64,000 nucleotides of DNA from Colwellia sp. BRX10-3 (GTDB lineage: Bacteria > Pseudomonadota > Gammaproteobacteria > Enterobacterales > Alteromonadaceae), in the NCBI RefSeq assembly GCF_014077505.1, contig NZ_JACGWA010000001.1:1078889-1142888 (forward strand), in the 5' to 3' direction. Made by a program: the position numbers and the translations under genes. Position 1 is the first letter of the stretch. Every line of letters starts with the position of its first letter. Shown piece after piece: positions 57,681 through 64,000 of this stretch. Below the pieces are notes generated by a model. That model had not been told where the DNA came from. It saw only the letters and a list, made by a program, of their open reading frames with translations, and ran no database searches.

Positions 57681-59312
57681 ATGAGTAACATCTATAACCA
57701 AGGTTTAGATAAGGTCGCTGCGAATAGTCAGCCACTTACGCCGATTAATTTTTTAAATCGTACAGCCGATGTTTATCCAGACAAAATAGCCATTATTCAC
57801 GGCAAGCAAAAATTTACATATCAACAATATCGTAAAAATGTTCGTCGTTTAGCGTCAAGTTTGATTAAGTTTGGTGTTAAGCCAGGACAAACCGTTAGTA
57901 TTATGGCGGCGAATATCCCCCAATTTCTCGATGCACATTTCGCTGTGCCGCAAATAGGCGCTGTACTTAATGCCATCAATATTCGTCTCGATGCAGCAAA
58001 TATTGCTTTTATATTAGATCACGGCGAATGTGATGTATTGCTAACCGATACGGCATTTTCATGTGTTATCGAAGAAGCACTGGCACTTTCATCGCGTAAA
58101 CCACTAGTTATAGATATTGATGATATTGAAGGGCCAGGCGGTGACAGGCTTGGAACGATCGAGTATCAAGAGTTATTAGCGCAAGGCGATGAGAGTTTTA
58201 CCCAATCCTTTGTGCATGATGAATGGCAAGCATTGGCACTAAATTACACGTCGGGCACTACAGGTAACCCCAAAGGTGTCGTTTATTCACATCGTGGTGC
58301 TTACCTTAACTCCATTGGACATAACTTTATTTGGCCAACAAACAATAAAACAAATTATCTTTGGACCTTACCCATGTTCCATTGTAATGGTTGGTGTTTT
58401 CCTTGGACCATAGTAGCGGTTGGTGGCACGCAAATTTGTTTGAGACAAGCTGAAGTAGGGGCAATCGTTAATGCGATGATAGATCATAAAGTTACCCACT
58501 TTTGTGGTGCGCCTATTGTGCTTAATATGATATTAAATGCAGACGAAAATTTATTGGCAAAATTACCTAAAAATATCAAAGCGATGACTGCAGGTGCTCC
58601 ACCTCCTGCCGCCGTGATTAAAGGCATTGAAAACCTCGGCATTGAAATAACACAAAGCTATGGTTTAACTGAAGTTTATGGTCCATGTGTGGTTAGCGAA
58701 TGGAAGGATGAATGGAATGACAAAAGTGCTGATGAACGAGCAGCATTAAAAGCCCGTCAAGGTGTGCGTTACCCTACACAAGAAGAAGTTAACGTGCTCG
58801 ACCCCGACACTATGAATCCTGTTCCTGCTGATGGCGAAACCATGGGGGAAATCATGTTTCGTGGCAACACCACCATGAAAGGTTACTTGAAAAACGAAAA
58901 AACAACGGCAGAAGCTTTTGCACATGGTTGGTTTCACTCAGGGGATTTAGCAGTAAAGCACCCAGATGGTTATATTGAAATTCGCGACCGTTCTAAAGAT
59001 ATTATTATTTCTGGAGGTGAAAATATTTCATCGGTAGAAGTAGAAGGGATACTCTATATGCATCCTGCTATTTTAGAAGCCGCTGTTGTAGCAAAAAAAG
59101 ATGATAAATGGGGCGAAACACCCTGTGCTTTTGTTGGCTTGAAGAACGGACAAACACTAACAGAACAAGAGGTTATAAAACATTGTCGTGAGCATATGGC
59201 TGGCTTCAAAGTGCCTAAAACTATTGTTTTTAGTGAATTACCAAAAACCTCAACAGGTAAAGTGCAAAAGTTTGTTTTACGCCAGAAGGTTAAAGATTTG
59301 TTTGAGTCGTAA
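57681..59312 (+). CDS. Acyl-CoA synthetase (AlkK/DmdB-like)
   Basis: A 543-residue adenylate-forming enzyme from the ATG at 57681, preferred because GAGGA lies just upstream; an in-frame GTG at 57669 overlaps that site. Core motifs are A3 NYTSGTTGNPKGVVYSH near residue 195, A5 SYGLTEVYGP, A7 HSGDLAVKHPDGYIEIRDR and A10 KTSTGKVQKFVL. The segment TLPMFHCNGWCFPWT is typical of medium-chain ligases such as AlkK and of methylmercaptopropionate-CoA ligases. Sequence alone does not fix the acid substrate. The gene is monocistronic, with its own terminator. Confidence 0.85.
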   Translation: MSNIYNQGLDKVAANSQPLTPINFLNRTADVYPDKIAIIHGKQKFTYQQYRKNVRRLASSLIKFGVKPGQTVSIMAANIPQFLDAHFAVPQIGAVLNAINIRLDAANIAFILDHGECDVLLTDTAFSCVIEEALALSSRKPLVIDIDDIEGPGGDRLGTIEYQELLAQGDESFTQSFVHDEWQALALNYTSGTTGNPKGVVYSHRGAYLNSIGHNFIWPTNNKTNYLWTLPMFHCNGWCFPWTIVAVGGTQICLRQAEVGAIVNAMIDHKVTHFCGAPIVLNMILNADENLLAKLPKNIKAMTAGAPPPAAVIKGIENLGIEITQSYGLTEVYGPCVVSEWKDEWNDKSADERAALKARQGVRYPTQEEVNVLDPDTMNPVPADGETMGEIMFRGNTTMKGYLKNEKTTAEAFAHGWFHSGDLAVKHPDGYIEIRDRSKDIIISGGENISSVEVEGILYMHPAILEAAVVAKKDDKWGETPCAFVGLKNGQTLTEQEVIKHCREHMAGFKVPKTIVFSELPKTSTGKVQKFVLRQKVKDLFES

Positions 59313-59341
59313 GCTATGCTCAACTTAAAGTTTATGTATTT

Positions 59342-59376
59342 AACGGTAAGCGTTTTATAAACTCTTACCGTTTTTT
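59342..59376 (+). terminator. Terminator after acyl-CoA synthetase
   Basis: AACGGTAAG and CTTACCGTT pair with a 13-base loop and the right arm runs into six T residues, 30 bases past the stop. Confidence 0.88.
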
Positions 59377-59455
59377 ATTTCTAGGCATGTAGTTTAAGTG
59401 TAAAAAACGTATAATCCCCGTTAATTAATTTTACTTAACTTACATCATAAAACCA

Positions 59456-60001
59456 ATGGCAACAGCATTAGAAACATTTCAACAGGGAGGGATTTTAGCT
59501 TACCCGACCGAATCGGTCTTTGGTTTAGGCTGTGATCCTGATAACGACCAAGCAATTGAGAAGCTATTGTCTATTAAGTCACGCTCGGTCGACAAAGGCT
59601 TAATATTGCTTGCTGGCAACTATTCTCAGCTTTTACCCTATATAGACGACAGTAAAATACCGCAAGATAAACGCTTTGCTGTGTTATCTCGCTGGCCCGA
59701 TGGTATTACGCAATTAGTCGCTAAAAATGCGGACACTTCTACTTTGTTAACTGGGCGCTTCGACACGATTGCTGTGCGTGTTACTAGCCAGCCAGACGTA
59801 GTGGCACTTTGTTTGGCAACCAATAAGCCAATTGTATCTACCAGCGCTAATTTAAGTGGTAAACCCCCAGCCAAAACTTGGCAAGAAATTCCTGATGAAC
59901 TCGCTGATAAAATTGATTTTATTCTTAAAGGCAAAACTTTAGGCTTTGATCAGCCTTCTACTATTATTGATGCATTATCTGGAGATGTTATTCGCTCATG
60001 A
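59456..60001 (+). CDS. tsaC: Threonylcarbamoyl-AMP synthase TsaC (YrdC)
   Basis: A 181-residue YrdC/Sua5-domain enzyme for the first step of t6A37 tRNA modification. Motifs are [36 protein letters not shown] and [21 protein letters not shown] hexamer at 59410-59415 may belong to its promoter. Its stop overlaps the hemF ATG by four bases, so the two are co-translated. Confidence 0.96.
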   Translation: MATALETFQQGGILAYPTESVFGLGCDPDNDQAIEKLLSIKSRSVDKGLILLAGNYSQLLPYIDDSKIPQDKRFAVLSRWPDGITQLVAKNADTSTLLTGRFDTIAVRVTSQPDVVALCLATNKPIVSTSANLSGKPPAKTWQEIPDELADKIDFILKGKTLGFDQPSTIIDALSGDVIRS

Positions 60002-60903
60002 GCACTATAAATATCGATGTTGTTGTTGAATTTTTAAAAGCGTTGCAAGATCAAATTTGTTCTGCGCTAGAAGCCGCTGACGGTAGTGGCAAATTTATTG
60101 AAGATAATTGGGTGCGCGCAGAAGGTGGTGGTGGGAGAACTCGTGTATTAACCAATGGTAGTGTTATTGAACAAGGTGGGGTGAATTTTTCGGTAGTTTC
60201 TGGTGATAAATTACCCCCGTCTGCAACGGCACACCGACCAGAATTAGCGGGCCGAAAATGGCAAGCTTGTGGTGTTTCATTAGTTATTCACCCTAAAAAC
60301 CCTTTTATTCCAACGTCTCATGCTAACGTAAGATTTTTTATTGCTGAAAAAGAAGGTGAAGCACCCGTGTGGTGGTTTGGTGGCGGTTTTGATCTCACGC
60401 CATTTTATCCATTCAAAGAAGATGTTGTGCATTGGCATCAAACGGCGAAAGACATCTGCCAACCTTTTGGTGATGACGTTTATCCTAAATATAAAAAGTG
60501 GTGTGATGAATATTTTTATTTAAAGCATCGCGATGAAACACGTGGTGTTGGTGGTTTGTTTTTCGATGATCTTAATCAATGGGGCTTTGAGCAGTGCTTT
60601 GATTATATTAAAGCGGTTGGTACTGGTTTTATTGATGCTTACGTACCTTTGATGGAAAAGCGCAAAGACACACCATTTGATGATAATAATCGTCAATTCC
60701 AACTATATCGCCGAGGCCGTTACGTTGAATTTAACTTAGTTTTCGACCGCGGTACGCTATTTGGATTGCAATCAGGTGGTAGAACAGAATCAATTTTAAT
60801 GTCGATGCCACCACTCGTGCGATGGGAATATAACTTTCAAGCAGGCACTGGCAGTGCAGAAGCTGAATTGCAAGACTACTTAGTCGCTCAAGATTGGTTG
60901 TAA
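59998..60903 (+). CDS. hemF: Coproporphyrinogen III oxidase, aerobic
   Basis: A 301-residue oxygen-dependent enzyme of heme synthesis. Signatures present are [59 protein letters not shown] and [20 protein letters not shown]. Length matches E. coli HemF (299). The ATGA overlap with tsaC indicates one operon. Confidence 0.98.
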   Translation: MSTINIDVVVEFLKALQDQICSALEAADGSGKFIEDNWVRAEGGGGRTRVLTNGSVIEQGGVNFSVVSGDKLPPSATAHRPELAGRKWQACGVSLVIHPKNPFIPTSHANVRFFIAEKEGEAPVWWFGGGFDLTPFYPFKEDVVHWHQTAKDICQPFGDDVYPKYKKWCDEYFYLKHRDETRGVGGLFFDDLNQWGFEQCFDYIKAVGTGFIDAYVPLMEKRKDTPFDDNNRQFQLYRRGRYVEFNLVFDRGTLFGLQSGGRTESILMSMPPLVRWEYNFQAGTGSAEAELQDYLVAQDWL

Positions 60904-60923
60904 GCTGTTTTAGCGACTCTCAA

Positions 60924-60979
60924 TAACGCACAAATATATATCAGCAGAAAATGCCTGCTATCATGATGTTTGTGCGTTA
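60924..60979. other. Long two-tier hairpin between hemF and ompW
   Basis: Perfect 11-base arms TAACGCACAAA (60924-60934) and TTTGTGCGTTA (60969-60979) enclose an inner AGCAG/CTGCT pairing (60943-60947, 60955-60959). No T-run follows, so it is not a typical terminator. It lies 21 bases past hemF. Confidence 0.65.
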
Positions 60980-61039
60980 AATCACAAAAGCTATATTTTT
61001 ATATTAAACCCTAATGTTTTTTAAGGTTTTAAACAAACC

Positions 61040-61081
61040 TTGTGCTAGATCAATTACTCTATTATTGAGCAGGCGTAAAAT
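61040..61081 (+). promoter_or_regulatory. Class II FNR-type promoter of ompW
   Basis: TTGTGCTAGATCAA (61040-61053) matches 8 of 10 FNR half-site bases. Exactly 22 bases separate it from TAAAAT (61076-61081), the class II FNR geometry, giving a start near 61088. E. coli ompW is known to respond to FNR, which supports the reading. Confidence 0.65.
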
Positions 61082-61133
61082 TACCCTAGTGAAAATTTAA
61101 TATCTTCTTTATTTTACAAAAGGTAATGCTCTC

Positions 61134-61811
61134 ATGAAAACTTCAATAATTAATGTACTAATTCTTTCCACTCTTACATTATCTCCACTCGCACTTGCAA
61201 ACCAAGCTGGCGATTTTATTATCCGTGGTGGGGCAACTATGGTTAATCCAGACAGTGATAAATCAACTATAATGTTAGGTGGTGCAGATTCAAGTATGAC
61301 ACTCACGGTTGATGATAATACCCAGCTAGGTTTGAACTTCGTTTATTTTTACGATAGCAACTGGGCAATAGAGCTTTTAGCCGCAACACCTTTCACCCAT
61401 GATATTACCATTCAAGATAAAAACTCAGTACTTGGTGTTGACGGTGCAAACTTAGGTGAGGTATCACAGTTACCACCAACATTAAGTGCATTATATTATT
61501 TTGATACCCACAGTGCATTTAAACCTTATCTTGGAGTCGGCATAAACTACACGGTTTTCTTTGATGAAGATTTCGCTGCGGCACCAAAATCATTAGGTTT
61601 AAGTAATTTGGATTTAGATGGTTCATTTGGGTTATCCGCACAAATTGGCGCTGACTACCATTTAGATGAAAAATGGTCTCTAAACGCTTCTATTCGTTAT
61701 ATCGATATTAATACCGATGCAACGTTTGATGTCGCTGGTAGTAACATTGGTAGAGCAGATATCGATATTGACCCTATGGTTTATTCATTAATGTTAGGCT
61801 ATAAGTTCTAA
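61134..61811 (+). CDS. ompW: Outer membrane protein OmpW
   Basis: A 225-residue eight-stranded outer-membrane barrel. The signal peptide covers residues 1-22 (ending ALA-N). Barrel motifs include GDFIIRGGATMVNPD, TQLGLNFVYFYDSNWAIELL, QLPPTLSALYYFD, FKPYLGVGINYTVFF and the closing YSLMLGYKF with terminal Phe. OmpW forms a narrow hydrophobic channel for small molecules and is linked to anaerobic and stress adaptation. It has its own promoter and terminator. Confidence 0.95.
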   Translation: MKTSIINVLILSTLTLSPLALANQAGDFIIRGGATMVNPDSDKSTIMLGGADSSMTLTVDDNTQLGLNFVYFYDSNWAIELLAATPFTHDITIQDKNSVLGVDGANLGEVSQLPPTLSALYYFDTHSAFKPYLGVGINYTVFFDEDFAAAPKSLGLSNLDLDGSFGLSAQIGADYHLDEKWSLNASIRYIDINTDATFDVAGSNIGRADIDIDPMVYSLMLGYKF

Positions 61812-61840
61812 TTAGATTCTTAGTCAGAGAGAATTAATAT

Positions 61841-61870
61841 AAAAAGCAGTCATTGAGTGACTGCTTTTTT
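61841..61870 (+). terminator. Terminator after ompW
   Basis: AAAAAGCAGTCA and TGACTGCTTTTTT pair around a short loop with a T-run, 30 bases past ompW. Confidence 0.92.
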
Positions 61871-61928
61871 GTTTTCATCGTTTCATAACTGCGTTAGTCT
61901 ACAACTAAACACTTAAGCTAGTAATCCA

Positions 61929-62741
61929 ATGGATCAATATCGCGTATTTGGTAATCCTATTGCCCAATCAAAATCTCCCTTTATTCAACAACAATTTGCT
62001 GTGCAGACAAAGCAAACAATGAACTACCTAAGTGAGTTGGTTGAGCTTGACCAATTTTCGTGCGCGGTCAAAAACTTAATTGCTAACAAAGGAAAGGGCG
62101 CTAATGTGACTGCGCCATTTAAAGAACAAGCATTTGCATTGTGCGATGAGCTCAGTGAAAGAGCGAAATTAGCTGGTGCTGTCAATACCTTGATTTTTTC
62201 TAACGGCGTTATTTATGGCGATACGACTGACGGTGTAGGCTTAGTGAGTGACTTACTCAGATCTCAAGTTCAACTGCGAGATACTAAGGTTTTATTACTG
62301 GGGGCTGGCGGAGCAGCGAAGGGTGTTGTGCAATCAATATTGGAACAATCTCCTAAGTCGTTGACTATCGCCAATAGAACATTAAGCAAAGCACAAGCAA
62401 TTACCCAGCAGTATCCCGAAGGTTCTATCAAGGCAGTTACTTTTGCCGATACCGAAAATTTAGTCTTTGATATCATCATAAACGCGACATCAGCAGGTTT
62501 ATCGGGTGATAGCTTACCCATTTTAGATCAAACTATTGAAAGCTCAATAGCTTGCTATGACATGGTGTATGGCAAAGAGCCAACTGCCTTTTTAAAACAA
62601 GCAAAACAACTTGGCGTTGAACATGTTATTGACGGCTTAGGTATGTTGGTGGGGCAGGCTGCCGCAAGCTTTCAGCTATGGAGAGGCGTTAGCCCAGATG
62701 TTGAATCTGTACTTGCATCCTTAAGAACTCAATTAAAGTAG
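61929..62741 (+). CDS. aroE: Shikimate dehydrogenase AroE
   Basis: A 270-residue NADPH-dependent enzyme of aromatic amino-acid synthesis. Substrate-binding NPIAQSKSPFIQQQF, catalytic lysine in GANVTAPFKEQAF, aspartate in GDTTDGVGLV and the nucleotide-binding VLLLGAGGAAKGVVQ with NRTLSKAQ are seen. It precedes the DUF1488 gene by 20 bases. Confidence 0.97.
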   Translation: MDQYRVFGNPIAQSKSPFIQQQFAVQTKQTMNYLSELVELDQFSCAVKNLIANKGKGANVTAPFKEQAFALCDELSERAKLAGAVNTLIFSNGVIYGDTTDGVGLVSDLLRSQVQLRDTKVLLLGAGGAAKGVVQSILEQSPKSLTIANRTLSKAQAITQQYPEGSIKAVTFADTENLVFDIIINATSAGLSGDSLPILDQTIESSIACYDMVYGKEPTAFLKQAKQLGVEHVIDGLGMLVGQAAASFQLWRGVSPDVESVLASLRTQLK

Positions 62742-62761
62742 AAAATTTAGAGAATAACAAT

Positions 62762-62995
62762 ATGAACCAAGCAATTTTATTTAATGATGATTTACATTTT
62801 AATAAGCATCATGACGCTTGGTGTTTCACTGGTCAACTGTCGGGACAGAAGGTCACGGTATATTTTCATTCCATGCAATTAAAGCAGTTAGCAGAAATTG
62901 ATAATTGCACTAAATATGATTTAGAAGAAATAACGGAACTCTGGCTCGAGAAAAACGAACCAGAAGATAACGAAATACATGTAGAAATGAGATAA
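62762..62995 (+). CDS. yrdB: DUF1488 family protein (YrdB)
   Basis: A 77-residue protein of the YrdB/DUF1488 family, recognised from its size, sequence (GQLSGQKVTVYFHSMQLKQL) and position after aroE. Acidic C-terminal half. Its function is unknown. It converges with yrdA across a short gap. Confidence 0.85.
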   Translation: MNQAILFNDDLHFNKHHDAWCFTGQLSGQKVTVYFHSMQLKQLAEIDNCTKYDLEEITELWLEKNEPEDNEIHVEMR

Positions 62996-63004
62996 CTAAA
63001 TAAG

Positions 63005-63550
63005 TTAACTATTATCAGCCAAGTATTCAGCTTTTAATTCAACATAGTTAATTGCTGATTGCTTGAGGAAGTTAGCTTCACTCTCTTTTAACTCTCTAAC
63101 TTGCTTTACCGGGTTGCCAACATATAAATAGCCACTTTTAAGTGTTTTGTTTGGTGGTACTAAACTACCCGCACCGATAAAAACATCATCTTCAATAATA
63201 GCACCGTCCATAATAATAGCGCCCATACCCACCAGTATACGATTACCCAAAGCACAGCCGTGCAACATACACTTATGCCCCACAGTAACATCATCACCAA
63301 TTATTAAAGGATTACCATCGGGATTACCCGCGCTTTTGCGGGTGACATGTAAAACAGTACCATCTTGAATATTGGTTCTAGCACCAATAGTAATTTTGTT
63401 CACATCTCCTCTAGCGGCGACCAAAGGCCAAACACTCGTATCATCACCTAAAGTAATGTCTCCAACAAGCACAGCTGATTCATCAATATAAACAGCATTA
63501 CCTAATATAGGAGTGATGCCACGATAGTTTCGAAAATTATTTTTATGCAT
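63005..63550 (-). CDS. yrdA: Gamma-carbonic-anhydrase-like protein YrdA
   Basis: A 181-residue left-handed beta-helix hexapeptide-repeat protein. Metal-binding histidines are expected in DGTVLHVTRKS, VTVGHKCMLHGC and ILVGMGAIIMDGA; the family binds zinc or iron. Signatures include SVWPLVAARGDVNKITIGAR and LVPPNKTLKSGYLYVGNP. Enzymatic carbonic anhydrase activity is not certain for this subgroup. It is convergent with yrdB. Confidence 0.93.
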   Translation of the reverse strand: MHKNNFRNYRGITPILGNAVYIDESAVLVGDITLGDDTSVWPLVAARGDVNKITIGARTNIQDGTVLHVTRKSAGNPDGNPLIIGDDVTVGHKCMLHGCALGNRILVGMGAIIMDGAIIEDDVFIGAGSLVPPNKTLKSGYLYVGNPVKQVRELKESEANFLKQSAINYVELKAEYLADNS

Positions 63551-63614
63551 AAATAAAAGGTTTTAAATGATTGATTCAGATATCTTAGCAAAAATCAGCC
63601 ATTAAATAGTGTTC

Positions 63615-63623
63615 TGTGGATAA
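63615..63623 (-). promoter_or_regulatory. DnaA box upstream of stable-RNA promoters
   Basis: TGTGGATAA on the plus strand is a perfect DnaA box in the minus orientation, between yrdA and the tandem promoters. It may be chance; a 9-mer is short. Confidence 0.4.
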
Positions 63624-63786
63624 TAGTTTAATGCTAATTATCTAAACTAATTATAAGCAGAGAAGTAGCAGGAGATAAAACCGTGTGATTAATCAACGTA
63701 TTGAACATTAAAAACTCAATCACAGTAGGCGTTGTACAAATAAAAAGCAAACAAACCCTTATTCACAATTAAATGCTATTTAGGTG

Positions 63787-63814
63787 TTGACGTGAAGCCA
63801 AAAATCTCTAAAAT
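63787..63814 (+). promoter_or_regulatory. Stable-RNA promoter P1
   Basis: TTGACG (63787-63792), a 16-base spacer and TAAAAT (63809-63814), followed by a GCGCTCC discriminator. The 16-base spacing and GC-rich discriminator are typical of growth-rate-controlled rRNA promoters. Confidence 0.7.
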
Positions 63815-63955
63815 GCGCTCCAGTTCCAAGGGGTAACCCCAACGAGCTGTTTTAATAAGTTATCTAATGCGGTTCAGGCCAGTTTGATTAACTTAACGTT
63901 TTAAACTGGTTGGTTTTGAAAGTTTCAAACTTTTAAAATAAATTTAAATAAAACG

Positions 63956-63983
63956 TTGACATTAAAACTCAGGTGCGTAGAAT
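63956..63983 (+). promoter_or_regulatory. Stable-RNA promoter P2
   Basis: TTGACA (63956-63961), a 16-base spacer and TAGAAT (63978-63983), then GCGCATC. An AT-rich run just upstream (63930-63953) looks like an UP element for the alpha subunit of RNA polymerase. Confidence 0.78.
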
Positions 63984-64000
63984 GCGCATCTCGCTTCAGG

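Larger units (their letters stand above)
63551..64000. other. Leader/promoter region of a stable-RNA operon
   Basis: The last 450 bases hold no open frame I can support. They contain a DnaA box, two strong tandem promoters and an inverted CCAGTTT/AAACTGG pair (63879-63885, 63903-63909). The window ends about 17 bases past the second -10, so the RNA gene itself is not visible. Confidence 0.65.

Overview
The window is about 64 kb of an AT-rich gammaproteobacterial chromosome centred on the replication origin. The order mnmG / oriC / mioC, the blocks rpmH-rnpA-yidD-yidC-mnmE and dnaA-dnaN-recF-gyrB, the LysM-dprA-smg-tsaC-aroE-yrdB-yrdA neighbourhood and the low GC content fit a marine Alteromonadales bacterium, most likely Colwelliaceae (Colwellia/Thalassotalea-like). 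That assignment is an inference from gene order and protein style, not from a search.

Region 1 (0.1-4.5 kb) holds a DUF4105/DUF3015 exported pair, a YceI/cytochrome b561 pair and a small DksA-type zinc-finger protein. Region 2 (4.9-15.3 kb) is a nitrite-to-N2O respiration island: nirK-nirV-sco-norQ-norE-norF-orf and norC-norB-orf-norD-zinc-ribbon orf on the minus strand, plus a second norE/norF-like pair running divergently from nirK. It makes a copper nitrite reductase and a cytochrome-c nitric oxide reductase; no nitrate or N2O reductase is in the window. A perfect FNR/DNR-type palindrome lies midway between nirK and the divergent pair. norQ has no ATG, GTG or TTG that would give a complete protein; the only well-placed initiation triplet is AUA.

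Region 3 (15.4-31.95 kb, all minus strand) contains the complete F1Fo ATP synthase operon atpIBEFHAGDC, then parB-parA-rsmG-mnmG, the oriC region at about 27.16-27.45 kb, and mioC, mnmE, yidC, yidD, rnpA and rpmH. Region 4 (32.4-41.7 kb, plus strand) is dnaA-dnaN-recF-gyrB, then glyQ-glyS. Two perfect 16-bp parS sites are embedded in the recF coding sequence, about 11 kb from parAB.

Region 5 (42-63.6 kb) is core housekeeping: tusA, slt, pepQ, yigZ, trkH, convergent trkA-rsmB-fmt-def, then LysM gene-dprA-smg-yrdD, purEK, a fatty acyl-CoA synthetase, tsaC-hemF, ompW, aroE-yrdB and yrdA. The last 450 bases carry two strong tandem promoters of stable-RNA type, with GC-rich discriminators and an AT-rich upstream tract, so an rRNA or tRNA operon probably begins at or just past the right edge.

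Four promoters share an FNR-family box 21-22 bases upstream of a -10 hexamer (nirK, norC, the DksA-like gene and ompW), suggesting a common response to oxygen or nitric oxide. I saw no CRISPR array, prophage, intact insertion sequence or tRNA gene.
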